Below are positions 29,266 to 39,310 of a DNA stretch of 64,000 nt, piece by piece. The notes below the pieces were generated by a model that saw only the letters and a list, made by a program, of their open reading frames with translations, was not told the origin of the DNA and did no database searches. The position numbers and the translations under genes were made by a program. Position 1 is the stretch's first letter. Each line of letters begins with the position of its first letter. The DNA is taken from NCBI GenBank assembly GCA_001939145.1, contig LSRX01000356.1, forward strand, positions 1 to 64,000. The letters run 5' to 3'. The stretch is from Symbiodinium microadriaticum (taxonomy: Eukaryota; Sar; Dinophyceae; Suessiales; Symbiodiniaceae).

Positions 29266-29340
29266 GCCCTAAACCCTAAGCCCTAAAGGCCCTAAGCCCT
29301 AAAGGCCCTAAACCCTAAAGGCCCTAAACGCCCTAACAGG
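29262..29340 (-). repeat. Telomere-like array, GGCCCTAAACCCTAAA unit
   Basis: Units of CCCTAAGCCCTAAAGG repeated about five times. Confidence 0.75.
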
Positions 29341-29439
29341 GCAGCCAGCTGTTGCTGTTCCTGGTCTCCACGTTGGTCTGCCTCAACTGTTTCGGCACAA
29401 CGAGCAAGGCCCCTGTTTAAGGGATCTGACAGGGGCTCC

Positions 29440-29535
29440 ATAATGGGTTTAGAGTTTAGAGTTTTTGGGGTGTAGGGGTTTCGGGTTTAGGGGTTTAGAG
29501 TTTAGGGTTTAGGGGTTTAGGGTTTAGGGTGCTTA
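29440..29535 (+). repeat. Telomere-like TTTAGGG array
   Basis: GTTTAGAGTTTAGAG, then TTTAGGGGTTTAGGG units. Confidence 0.75.
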
Positions 29536-29941
29536 TAGTGTTCTGGCAGTTTAAGTCATAGCTTCGGCAGCCAGGGTAAATAACGTCGTCCTTCGGCTTG
29601 TGGCTTCGATATTCTGCATGGTGTTTAGGGTTTGAAAGGTTTGGGTTCAGAAGGGTCTGATACGTTTCAGGATTTATGGTTTGGGGCTTCAATTTTAGGG
29701 GGGGAATAATGAGGACAGGTCTGTGGTGCAAGATCCCCAAGCGATATCCACCTGAGAAGGAAGTTTCCTTTGTTGGGCCGAGGTTTGTTGAATACTTTTC
29801 CGGGATACTTTCTGCTGATTGGGGATCACCATTCGGGAGCTCCTAAACCCTAAACCCTAAAAGCCTAGACCCTGGCTCTTAACCGGAGGGCAGCAAACAT
29901 CGGCACCCCTGACGGCTGGTTGTGGTGACCCACGACAACAG
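29536..29941. other. Gene-free stretch
   Basis: Unique, with one CCCTAAA pair at 29846. The 81-codon minus-strand frame over 29495-29740 begins in the telomere array (L-N-P-K-P peptides) and is rejected. Confidence 0.5.
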
Positions 29942-30050
29942 CCCTAGGGGTCCATGTACCCAAATAGTATATACTTTGGCCTTAAAGTAGTCCCTATATA
30001 GGTACTTTGGGGCCAAAGTATGTACTATTTGGCTACATGGACCCTTCGGG
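29942..30050 (+). mobile_element. MITE family D copy
   Basis: CCCTAGGGGTCCATGTACCC to ATGGACCCTTCGGG, flanked by CAG on both sides. The interior TTGGGGCCAAAGTATG is intact. Confidence 0.88.
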
Positions 30051-30413
30051 CAGTTGAGATCAGCAATCCAGAGCTGCGCGTGCCTCCTGTTTCCGTGTCG
30101 ACGGCAACTGAAGCTTTCCAAGCCCCCCTAAACCCTAAACCCTAGACCCTAAGCCCGAAACCCGAGACCCTAAACCCTAAACCTGCCGTTACACCAGAGT
30201 CGTATCACCTTCCATGATCTCCTGCTGCCATGCACGATTTTCGCTAACCGTTCACTCATGTTACGGCTCAGCGCAGCATCCTGTTCAAAAGCTCCGGGTT
30301 TAGGAGTTTAGCGCTCGGCAACACGAAGCCCGAGGGCTCATCAGGATTTGTGAGGTCGTGACAGGTAGTGCAGAGAGTCTGGAAGAGTGGGCTTTAGGGT
30401 TTAGGGTTTAGGG
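30051..30413. other. Gene-free stretch
   Basis: CCCTAAA array at 30121-30185 and TTTAGGG pair at 30393-30410. The remainder is unique. Confidence 0.5.
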
Positions 30414-30530
30414 CCCCCGAGGCTCCATTTACCTATATTATACAGTAGATGCTTCGGCCTGCAAGCCCTACATGGTGTGGTCTTTGGGCCCAAAGGCATG
30501 AGAATATGAGTCCTTAGAGCCTTAGGGTGT
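30414..30530 (+). mobile_element. Chimeric MITE: C left arm joined to N right arm
   Basis: 30414-30459 reads like a diverged C left arm (GAGGCTCCATTTACC, ATGCTTCGGCC). 30460-30528 is the right two-thirds of N (TTTGGGCCCAAAGG to GAGCCTTAGGG). Neither partner terminus is present. Confidence 0.5.
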
Positions 30531-30949
30531 CTCCTTCATAAATACTCCAAGGCCGGCACTCCTAGCACTTAAACCATCCCGAAACCCTAATCCCCTGAAC
30601 CCCTAAACCCCTAATTTTAAGTCCTAAAACCTAAACCCTAAACCCCTGAGCCCCTAAACTCCTAAACCCTAAAACGCCACCCCGCTACTCACCTCTCTGC
30701 TGTTAGGCAGTAAAGATGGACCCCATGGTCTGTTATGGGGGGTTTGGGGCCCCAGGCTGGCAGATTCTAGGCGTACCCGGCCCTTAAACCCTAAACCCCA
30801 AACCCCTAAACCCTGAATTTAAACCTTAAAATACAACCCTAATCCCCTAAACCTCTAAACCCTAAACTCAAGTAGACTTGAACCATCTTGAACCCTTCAA
30901 ACCCGGGGCCCTAGCCGTAGTTCAACCATTCAACCTCAACCCCCTGAAC
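30531..30949 (-). repeat. Broken C-strand telomere-like arrays
   Basis: CCCTAAACCCC-type units at 30580-30670 and 30778-30870, separated by about 100 unique bases. Confidence 0.65.
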
Positions 30950-31130
30950 CCTTTAGGTTTAGGGGTTTAGGGTTTAGGGGTTTGGGGTTTAGGGGTTTAG
31001 GGGTTTAGGGGTTTGGGGGTTTAGGGTTCAGGGGTTTAGGGTTTAGAGGGTTAAGGGTTCAGGGGTTTAGGGTTTAGGGGTTTAGGGGTTTTGGGTTTAG
31101 GGGTCTTGGGGTTAGGGGTTTAGGGGTATG
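30950..31130 (+). repeat. Long telomere-like TTTAGGGG array
   Basis: Around 22 mostly 8-base TTTAGGGG units, the longest nearly uninterrupted G-strand array here, with point variants such as TTTTGGG. Confidence 0.8.
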
Positions 31131-32209
31131 AAAGCTAAACGTCGGAACAAAGGGCTTGGGCTTAAGTTGTCGCTTCCCCCACCCGGACCGGGTGTCTATA
31201 GGTTTCTGAAGGCTTAGCAGGTTAGGGTTTGGGGCAAACCCTAAACCCTAGCCCCAAACCTGAAAACCCTAAACCCCAAAAAGAACCCAAGGGTTTGGGG
31301 CACAAGCGCTGAGGGGTTCTAGGGTGTAGAGTTCCGCCGGCCGGATCCGAAAGTTTCGGTTTAGGGATCAGGGTTTAGGGATTTGGGTTTAGGGGAGGGT
31401 TTAGGGAATGGGGGTTAGGGTTTCGTCGCTTTTGTCACAGGCTCTTTGTCGGCCCGTCGACAATGAATCATATTCATTGTTTTTATGCAAAATCAATCGA
31501 ACTGGATTTTCCATCCATGCATATTATAGAATGTGGGGCCTGGAAATCAGTAATACCATCTACCATCCCCTTATGGCTCTTTTAATTATGAGCATTATTA
31601 TTGTTTATTCCTCAACATACCCCAAATCACCACCCCTACCCTCCAAAGTATGAAATCATGGCCCAACGCCGACAAAAAGGCATTTGTTCTACGTACACGT
31701 TGGGTCCAGGCAAAGCCAAAGCCCAAACCGCAGGTCAACCGGGAGGCAGTCTGGGTGGTCATCATCTGCGCGGTCTTAATGCCGCCTGCGAGCATGGCGT
31801 TTCAAGGGTTTAGGGCTTTGCGGTTTAGGGCTCAGGGTGGGATTTCTTATGAGCTTCCAAATAGACCCCTTCAAGGAGCCAGTCGAGGACTGTGTGAAGC
31901 GTTTCGTGGCCCTTTGAGCGATATGGAGGACCATTGACGCCCATTGAAGCGATTTCAGGCCCATTTTCGGGCAAATTGAAAACCAATGGTTTTCCTTCAG
32001 GCTTTCAGGTTTAGGGTTTAGGCTTTAGGCTCTGCATTCTCTCATACCGTCCTTGAAGGAACCCACACTGGGCACTTAGGGGAGTCCAACAAAGAGTCCT
32101 AGAAAGCTAGACCCCTCAACTACACATACCCGGCATACCCCTATTGAGGACGACAAGGGTTCTATGATAGGACGCCGACCTGCCAACGACCTCCCTAAAC
32201 CCTAAACCC
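31131..32209. other. Gene-free stretch with an AT-richer island
   Basis: TTTAGGG-like motifs to 31420. 31440-31800 is unique and locally AT-rich, with several overlapping 60-95-codon frames and no domain or homologue I can name. Short TTTAGG motifs at 32010. Confidence 0.4.
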
Positions 32210-32314
32210 TACCTATAGACTCCATTGTAGTTCCTTTTTCGGGCTACCTTGTAGGATCCTTAATATGAAATTGGTTAAACCAAAAAAAAGGAACTACAGT
32301 GGAGACTATAGGTA
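32210..32314 (+). mobile_element. MITE family A copy inserted in a telomere-like array
   Basis: Flanks are AAACCC-TA on the left and TA-AACCCTAAACC on the right. Removing the element and one TA restores an uninterrupted CCCTAAACCC array. It marks the TA of CCCTAAA as a target. Confidence 0.92.
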
Positions 32315-32319
32315 AACCC

Positions 32320-32381
32320 TAAACCATTTTCCCTTGAAGGAACCCTTAACCCAAAGCACTTTCCCTTGAAGGAACCCTTAA
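32320..32381 (+). repeat. 31-bp tandem duplication
   Basis: TTCCCTTGAAGGAACCCTTA occurs twice, about 31 bases apart, immediately before the C element. Confidence 0.7.
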
Positions 32382-32490
32382 CCCAAAGGCTCCATGTACC
32401 CATATAGTATATACTTAGGCCTTAAAGGGGTTCCTATATAGGTACTTTAGGGTCTAGGTATATACTATGTGGGTACATGGAGCCTTTGGG
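32382..32490 (+). mobile_element. MITE family C copy
   Basis: Complete, with TAA on both sides (3-bp duplication). Confidence 0.88.
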
Positions 32491-32809
32491 TAAAGGAGCC
32501 CTAGAAATCGAAAAGCCCTAGCCTGCCAGGGGCCTGCGCCCCTTCAACTCTAAGCCCAAAGCTGAGCCTAAAGCTCTAAACCCAAAAGCCCCCTAAGTTT
32601 TAGGGCTTTGGTTTTAGAGTTTTAGGTTGAGTTTTGGGTTTTTAGGCCCTAAAAGTTTTATAAACTCCTAAATAGACCCCCAAACCCTAAACCCTAAACC
32701 CTAAATCGACCCAGCAAGGACCATGACCTTCCGGCACTCAGAGGGCGATGAAGCCGCCGGAACGGCGCTTCTCCAGGCCCTCCTCGCTCCACGGCCAAAG
32801 AAGGAAAGG
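32491..32809. other. Gene-free stretch
   Basis: TTTTAGGG-like and CCCTAAA motifs at 32595-32705. No gene. Confidence 0.5.
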
Positions 32810-33300
32810 GGGCCCCTCCTTGGGGGTTAGGGGTTTTGGGGTTAGGGCTTAGGGTTTAGGGATTAGGGCTTTGAAGGTAAGGAGGCTCCTCTTTAGGGTT
32901 TTTAGGGTTTGGGGTTTAGGGCTTTTAGGGGTCAGGGTTTAGGGTTTAGGGTTTTGGGATTAGGGCTTTGGGGTTTAGGGTTTAGGGTTTAGGGCGGGTT
33001 AGGGGTTAGGGGTTCCGAGCTTCCTCGTGGGGTTCCTTTTGGGGTTCTCTTTTAGGGCTGCTTTTAGGGCTCTTGGTAGGTTTCCTTTTACGGCTTCCTT
33101 CAAGGCTTCCTGTGCCTTCACGGAGTTCAGGGTGTAGGTTTCAGAGACGGGCATAGAAGGTTCAAATTTAGGATTTAGGGTTTTAGTGCTTTAGGGTTTA
33201 AGGGTTAGGGTTTAGGGTTTAGGGGTTAGGGTTTGGGTTTGGGGTTCAGGGTTCCGAAGCTCAGGGTCGAGGGTCCGAGGGTTCAGGGTTTTTTGGGGCT
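32810..33300 (+). repeat. G-strand telomere-like cluster
   Basis: Two arrays (32810-33010, 33150-33300) flank a degenerate GGGGTTCC/GGGCTTCC-rich segment. No coding potential. Confidence 0.65.
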
Positions 33301-33360
33301 TTGGGTTAACATGCGCAAGCCCTAAGCCCTAAAACGCCAGTGCTACTTCGGCGGCTTCTA

Positions 33361-33513
33361 CATGGGTAGTTCTCTAAATTAGGGTCCCCTGTGAGGGTCC
33401 TTGGTTTTTTTGAGAATACAGGGTGCCGTACTATATTGGGGACCTAAGGAATATACCGAAAGTCCCATGGTTTAGGAGCCTTAAGGTAATGCAGGGTTTG
33501 TACCATCAACAGT
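33361..33513 (+). mobile_element. Chimeric MITE: F left arm joined to G right arm
   Basis: 33361-33447 is F (ATGGGTAGTTCTCTAAATT to GGGTGCCGTACTATATTGGG). After ~25 unrelated bases, 33472-33513 is the right arm of G (TTAAGGTAATGCAGG, ATCAACAGTA-type end). Confidence 0.65.
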
Positions 33514-33833
33514 ACCCACATGAGATGGAAGCTGCGTGGGAGTCATTTTTTGTCTCGTTGTGAGACAGAGCTGTCAGGCGGCGCAAAGAAAAACTGGACA
33601 CGACTAAAGAGCTAAGCTTTGGGGTTTCGGGTTTTAGGGATTTAGGCTCGGTTTGGGCTTTATAGGGTTTATAAGGTTCAGGGTTTTGGGTTTAGGGCTT
33701 TAGGGGCTTAGGCTCGGGTTGAGTGTTATAGGCTTTAAGGTTCAGGGTTTAGGGCTACATGCGGGAACCCTGAGCCTGTGCGCTAAACACCTCTCCAGGG
33801 TTTAGGATTTAGGGTTTTTTGCTTAGGGAATCT
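33514..33833. other. Gene-free stretch
   Basis: Degenerate TTTAGGG motifs at 33620-33760. No gene. Confidence 0.5.
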
Positions 33834-34054
33834 AGGGGCCTAAATAACTACCTATACACGAGTTTGGGGGGGCTCCTCATTATTATAAATATAGTTATCA
33901 TATCATATACCCCACAAACCTAGTCTAATCCTTAAGGACGAAATGACCCTTAAAAGTAGGGGCCCTATACCCTTATACTATGATCCCCTATATGGTATAT
34001 GAACCTTAAACCCTTTTAGGGTCCTTTTCGTCCTTAAGGATTATTCAGGCCCCT
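33834..34054 (+). mobile_element. MITE family K copy carrying a nested element L
   Basis: AGGGGCCTAAATAACTACC to ATTATTCAGGCCCCT. Compared with 4681, its right arm is split at TCTAA|TTATTC by element L. Confidence 0.82.
33929..34040 (+). mobile_element. Inverted-repeat element L (nested in K)
   Basis: TCCTTAAGGACGAAA to TTTTCGTCCTTAAGGA, with ACCCTTAAAAG opposite CTTTTAGGGTCC. The terminal CCTTAAGG is itself palindromic. Confidence 0.8.
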
Positions 34055-34498
34055 ACATTAGAGCTCTCAGGTTGAGCTTGCGTTCACTTACCTGCCGCTG
34101 CGGATTCCCACAGCAACTGGGCTCTGCGTGGAGGAGATTTGGCTTTGCTACCAGAGCTTGCTTAAGAGGGTTTTAGGGTTTAGGGTCTAGGGTTTGCTTA
34201 AGAGGGTTTTAGGTGTTTGTGTTTAAAGGGTCTTGTGAGATCCCTATTTGCCCTTCGGGGTTCAGATATTGGAGTTTGGTATACTTCAACGGAAGTGGGA
34301 CATATACTAGAACATGGCGAATCTCATGTCTTCCTGATATTATGCTCGTGGTCTTAAATCAACCTAATGTTCGTCCATGTCTCCACATAGCATATTCATT
34401 GGCTTGAATCTTACCCCTTCCAGAAACGCCATTGAGGGGTTGTGTATGTATGACTGAGGGGCTGAGTGTCTCCTAGCCCACACAAGGTTCACCTGCTA
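34055..34498. other. Gene-free stretch
   Basis: A 32-bp duplication, GCTTAAGAGGGTTTTAGG, at 34159 and 34195. A 64-codon frame at 34213 has no domain. Confidence 0.45.
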
Positions 34499-34620
34499 CC
34501 CTAAGGGTCCATGTACCCAAATAGTGAAGTGTATACTTTGGCCTTTAGGTAGTCCCTATACAGGTTCTTCAAGGCCGACGCATATACTAAGTTACTAGTT
34601 GGGCACATGGACCCTTAGGG
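34499..34620 (+). mobile_element. MITE family D copy
   Basis: CCCTAAGGGTCCATGTACCC to CACATGGACCCTTAGGG, flanks CTA/TTA. Small insertions (GAAGTG on the left, AAGTTACTAG on the right) lengthen it to 122 bp. Confidence 0.82.
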
Positions 34621-34723
34621 TTACATTGTAGCAGGATGTCTTAAGCCCCAATAGGGTTTAAGGTTGCCTACTCAACCAGCTGAGATGATGGTGCCTGTGG
34701 CCCTTTTGGTTCGGCTTCCTAAC

Positions 34724-34835
34724 CTAGGTTCCCCAGTAGTACCCTTTGGCCCTTTTTCTTTTTGGGCTCCCTTACTAAAACCAAATAGTAGGAAAAAGGG
34801 TACCCTTACTATTAAGGGGCTACTGGGGAACCTAG
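34724..34835 (+). mobile_element. MITE family I copy, reference form
   Basis: CTAGGTTCCCCAGTAGTACCC to GGGGCTACTGGGGAACCTAG, flanked on both sides by TAAC (4-bp duplication). Confidence 0.9.
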
Positions 34836-35405
34836 TAACAAGACCCCAGGCAGTTCTGCTGCTGCTGCTGGTTTCCATCCTCGCCGGAGTGGACGCTTGG
34901 GCTAAACCGGTGATGCTATGTATATGTGACCGTGCTACAAGGGCTCCGTAGAGGGTTTCTGTATGGGTTTCGAGGGGTTTAGGCTTCAGGTCTGTAGAGG
35001 TTCTACAAGGGTTTTGTCACGGTCATGGAGGTTGAAAACTGCAAGGGGGAGTGCTTCAATTTCGCAGGACTTCCTACACATACTCCCTAAACCCTAAACC
35101 CTAATCCTAAACTCCGCAAACCACCGGTACTTCAGGGACAGAGTAGGCAACCTGATGCTTCGTGTCTGGGCATTTTATAATCCTAAATCGTTTAAAGGTT
35201 AACCTGGGTTTAGGGTTTAGGGTCCAGGGTTTAGGGTTTTGGGTCTAGGATTTAGGGTTTAGGGTTTTTGGGGGCTGGGATACTTAGCACCGGGATCAGT
35301 ACAATTATCTTTCCTAAGGGCTGCTCGTTCGGTGTATCATACCGTAACACAAAGCAAAGCTTTGCTCCAATTGTTACGGTTCCTCAATTACACTGAAAGG
35401 CACCC
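34836..35405. other. Gene-free stretch
   Basis: Purine-rich degenerate words (AGGGTTTCTGTATGGG and similar) at 34930-35030, CCCTAAA at 35082, TTTAGGG units at 35208-35270. No gene. Confidence 0.5.
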
Positions 35406-35482
<77 letters not shown>

Positions 35483-35508
35483 AGACAGAGAGAGAGAGAG
35501 AGAGAGAA
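35406..35508 (+). repeat. (GA)n microsatellite
   Basis: About 50 GA dinucleotides with a few AAAG, CGAG and CAGA interruptions. Confidence 0.97.
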
Positions 35509-36564
35509 TGACCCGACTCCTAAAGCCCCAAACCCTGAAAACCCCTAAACCCTAGGTGCTGGATGGAAAAGAGGCCCTTATATAACACAGAAAAAAAATA
35601 GTGGGTGACGAACCCTAAACCCTAAACCCTAAACCCTAAACCTTAAGCCCTAAGTCAGATAACTGCCCGCTTCCAGTCATCGGCTCTCGACTTGAATGAC
35701 CTCAAGCGCAGCGAAGTGGGAGTGGTTCCTCGCAGACTCGCAGGGGGGTTGGGGTCGTTCTGAATTAGCTCGGTTTTCGGTTTTTGGTTTAGGGTTTAGA
35801 CACCCCTAAACCCTAAAGCTTAAACCCTAACCCTAGGCTTAGGATTAACAAGATGGTTTGTCGGAGAGTCTTGGCTTGAGGTTGTGTTGGGTTCCTTCTT
35901 TTTTTTTGTCGGCCATGGTAAAAGTGTGTATTAGGGTTTCTCTGGGGTGTCCAAAGTGGGTTGTGGCTCAGGTATCTGCTATTGGACTATACATACCCCG
36001 CACTGCATTAAAAGAAAAAGCTTGTAACATTGAATCTCTGTAAAACCCAGGCCTTTCCAACGAACCCTTTCATACACTTTAGCGCATGCTACATAGAACC
36101 CTCGTCAAGGAAGCCTCATGCACACCACTGGCAACGGGCCCTCATGGAACTGTGCAAAGAATCTTTTGTGGAACCCTTCAGGGAGCCCCTTTATAAAGCC
36201 CGCTTTAAGAAGCCACTTATGTAGGAGAGCCCTGCAAGGTTATAGGCGTAGGAATGATCCAACATGCGGTGGCCTGATGCTCGACCCCTAGTCCTGCAAC
36301 TTCGGGGAAGCTTGAGGTGGCTTCAGCTCCCAAGAGCAAACCCTACCCTAAATAACGAACACTTCTTTTATGAACTTATATACCCGAAGTCATAGCAAGG
36401 TAGATAGTGCAGGGTTCAGGCAAGCCCTGTATATTCCCTCATCAGACAGCTGGACCCCAAACTCCGCGCCGGCAAACCGTTTGATTTCCCCCTTCAAGGC
36501 AAGCAATCATGAAGCCCAAATCGCATCTCCCCTAAGCTTTAACCCAAGACCCAATATACATCAA
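35509..36564. other. Gene-free stretch
   Basis: CCCTAAA array at 35610-35650, facing motifs at 35780-35840. Degenerate CCCTTT/AAGCCC-rich words at 36050-36235. Several 60-80-codon frames without domains. Confidence 0.45.
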
Positions 36565-36601
36565 TATGTATACATATATATATATATGTGTATATATATA
36601 C
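36565..36601. repeat. (TA)n microsatellite
   Basis: TATGTATACATATATATATA and following TA/TG units. Confidence 0.85.
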
Positions 36602-37039
36602 ACTCTAAATGATGCTAAGATGATGAGCTTGACGGTGGGAGCCGTCCGCACATTGGCCCTGCTGGAAGCTAGCCAACGCAGGCGCGGGCAACACTAGTAC
36701 CTACTCTGGGCTGTTTAGAGTCTTGGAGAACACAGGCGAAGACGGGACGCTAGTCGAATCACGGTCGGTGGGGTGTGACAAAATCATGCGTACCAGTTCC
36801 AGCTTGACTACAAGCAAATATGGGGGAAGTTCCTTCGAAGTCGGGCTAAAGCGAATGAAGAGAGGCCCTGGCACTGTAATCGCCTGAATCTTTACGTTCA
36901 ATTTAGGGCTTCGAGGTTTGGCCTTTCCGGGTTTCGGCTCCTTCTGACCCCTGAAGCCTAAACCTTAAAGCCTAGACCCTAGAACCCTGAGCTGAACCTT
37001 GAAACCCTGCTCGGATGCTTTTTGGGCTCCAGAAGGAAA
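36602..37039. other. Gene-free stretch, unique
   Basis: No repeats until degenerate CCTAAACC words at 36955-37005. A 66-codon minus-strand frame (36701-36901) has no recognised domain. Confidence 0.45.
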
Positions 37040-37345
37040 GACATGTTCAGGGGTTTAGGGTTTAGTCTTTAGGGCTTAGGGCTTAGGGGCTTAGGGGTTT
37101 AGGGATTTAGGGGTTTAGGGATTCAGGGGTTTAGTTTTTAGGGTTTAGAGCTTGGGGGAGTCTTTGGGCCAGCCTGCAATAGAGACACTAGTCACTGAGG
37201 GACAGGATAACCCGTGGAAACACCCGAAACCCTAAACCCTAAAAACTAAACCCCTGAACCCTAAACCCCTAAACCCCTAAGCCCTAAACCCCTAAACCCC
37301 TAAACCCTAAACAGCGCTAAACCCTAAGCCCCTAAACCCGGAATC
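37040..37345. repeat. Convergent telomere-like arrays
   Basis: G-strand TTTAGGG/CTTAGGG units to 37150, about 70 unique bases, then C-strand CCCTAAACCCC units from 37224. Confidence 0.75.
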
Positions 37346-37366
37346 CCAAAGCCTACCCATTTGCTC

Positions 37367-37455
37367 CTTAGTAGTTCCTGTTAGTGGCTCATTTTTAGGA
37401 TCCTATAAGGTAACCCTAAAAGGTAACCCTTAAAATGAATTACTTTGGAGCCTAT
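37367..37455 (+). mobile_element. MITE family B copy, diverged
   Basis: CCCATTTGCTCC with TTAGTAGTTCCTG, core TTTTTAGGATCCTATAAGG, right TTACTTTGGAGCCTATG. Confidence 0.55.
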
Positions 37456-37710
37456 GCCTAAACCCTGAATCCCAGAACCCGCACTATAAGCCCTATAAGC
37501 CCTATAATCCCTATAAACCCTATAAACCTCATAAGCCCCATAATCCCTACAAGCCCTACAATCCCTTAAGCCTAAACCCGGAATCCCAAAACAACCCTAT
37601 ACCCTGTACCCTAAACCCTAAACCCCTAAACCTCTCTACCCTAAACCCCTAAACCCTTAAGCCCTAAACCCTAAAGGGCCTAAACCCGGAATCCCAGAAC
37701 CCGCACTTGT

Positions 37711-37773
37711 GGCTCATATTTAGGATCCTATAATGAGGTAACCCCACAAAGGAACTTCTTTGGAGCCTATGCC
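37711..37773 (+). mobile_element. MITE family B right-half fragment
   Basis: GTGGCTCATATTTAGGATCC to TTCTTTGGAGCCTATGCC. It shares the right half of the 37367 copy, suggesting the two spread with the satellite. Confidence 0.55.
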
Positions 37774-38229
37774 TAAACCCGGAATCCCAATAAGCCCAAT
37801 AAGCCCCATAAGCCCTATAATCCCTATAACCCTATAATCCCTATAAGCCCCATAAGCCCCATAATCCCTCTAAGCCCTATAATCCCTTAAGCCTAAACCC
37901 GGAATCCCAAACAACCCTAAACCCTATACCCTATACCCTGTACCCTATACCCTAAACCCCTAAACCCTAAACTTTAAGCCTAAAACCCTAAACCCCTTAA
38001 GGCCCTTAAGCCTAAACCCTATACCCTAAACCCTAAACCCGTAAGCCTACACCCTGAATCCCAAAACCCGGGATCCCGAATGCCTAGACCCTAAGCCCTA
38101 TATACCCTCAACCCCTAAACCCTAAACCTTAAGCCTAAACCCGCGGAATCCCAAAACCCGGCACAGGGATTGGCTGGACAAGACCAAGTCCCAGGTACTT
38201 AAAGCAGAGCCAGCGCCTGGGCGTTGCAG

Positions 38230-38340
38230 AGTTTAGGGTTTTAGGGGTTTAGGGGTCTTGGGGTTTAGGGGTCTAGGGTTTAGGGTTTAGGGTTTGGGGT
38301 TTGGGGTTAGGGTTTAGGGTTTAGGGGTTTAGGGGTATTT
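38230..38340 (+). repeat. Telomere-like TTTAGGG array
   Basis: TTTAGGG/TTTAGGGG units with TCTTGGGG variants. Confidence 0.78.
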
Positions 38341-38383
38341 GTCTAAAGGATGCTTTAGGGCTACGCTTTTTTCTGTCTGCCCA

Positions 38384-38446
38384 TAGGCCCCTAAGTAGTT
38401 CCTTTTTGGGATTGTCTTATAGTNTAAATAAAAACCACAAAAAGGA
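38384..38446 (+). mobile_element. MITE family B copy with an N
   Basis: CCCATAGGCCCCTAAGTAG, then TTCCTTTTTGGGATTG, to AACCACAAAAAGGATTG. The right terminus is missing. The N at 38424 may mark another small gap. Confidence 0.65.
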
Positions 38447-38449
38447 TTG

Positions 38450-38680
38450 CAGAGTTTAGGGTTTAGGGGTCTATGGTTTTAGGGTTTTGGGTTTAGAATT
38501 TAGGGGTTTAGGGTTTTGGGGTTTAGGGTTTAGGGGTTTATGGGTTTAGGGTTTATGGGTTTAGGTTTTAGGGGTTTAGGGTTTTGGGGTTTAGGGGTTT
38601 ATGGGTTTAGGGTTTATGGGTTTAGGGGTTTAGGGTTTAGGGGTTTAGGGTTTTTAGGGGTTAGGGTTTAATTAGGGCTT
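38450..38680 (+). repeat. Telomere-like array with TTTATGGG variants
   Basis: Repeats of TTTAGGGTTTATGGG and TTTAGGGGTTTAGGG. A ~50-bp block around TTTATGGGTTTAGGG is itself duplicated. Confidence 0.78.
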
Positions 38681-39033
38681 GAATGTGTTAGGGCTACGCT
38701 TTAGGGTGCGTATAGGAGTTAGGGCCAGTTAGGGGTTAAGGGGCTTTCAGAGGGTTCAAAGACGTTGTCAATGACAAGGGCGTTTAGGGTTGTGTTTAGG
38801 GCGCTGTTTGTTTGTTGGTGGTTAGACTGGACTTGTTTTCCTGGTTCTCCATTTGCCAACCTTTAAACTTATTGAGCTCTTATAATTGAATGGTAATCTG
38901 AAGGTTTGACCTTTTATTTCGTGGCTTCTTGGGGAAGTAAGTTTTACTACGACTGAGGCTCGCAGGTCGGCTTAGAAAAGTGAGAGCGTAAGGAGTCTTG
39001 GTTCGTTTTGCCTATGGGCTCCTTACAGGGGTA
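38681..39033. other. Gene-free stretch
   Basis: Degenerate TTAGGG at the left and unique sequence thereafter. No gene. Confidence 0.45.
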
Positions 39034-39110
39034 CCCATAAGCCCCTAAGTAGTTCCTTTTTGTCGTTGATATTAGAATCCTGTAAGGTAATCCCAAAAAA
39101 GGAACTACTT
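39034..39110 (+). mobile_element. MITE family B copy
   Basis: CCCATAAGCCCCTAAGTAG to AAAAAGGAACTACTT. The right outer GGGGCC block is lost. Confidence 0.68.
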
Positions 39111-39310
39111 CCTAAACCCTAATTTTATAAGCCCTAAACCCTATAAACGCTTTTAACCCTAAACCCTTTTGGGTTTACGTTAGGGGGCCTCTGGGTATTC
39201 ACAGGATTCCCCGAACAGTACCTGATCGAGGGGTGTACAGATTGTTTTGCTGCTGTTCGAAGGGTTTTTGTGATTTGTCATCTGGCAGGTTTGTAGATGT
39301 TATGCATACG
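39111..39310. other. Short gene-free stretch
   Basis: CCCTAAA-like motifs at 39113-39165, then unique. Confidence 0.45.

Larger units (their letters stand above)
37327..38165 (-). repeat. Satellite-like array with AAACCCGGAATCCCA boxes
   Basis: CCCTAAA, CCCTATAA and CCCTAAGC units are punctuated by AAACCCGGAATCCC(A/G), seen near 37334, 37576, 37685, 37775 and 37896, with variants near 37459, 38050 and 38135. Two decayed family B elements lie inside. Confidence 0.75.
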
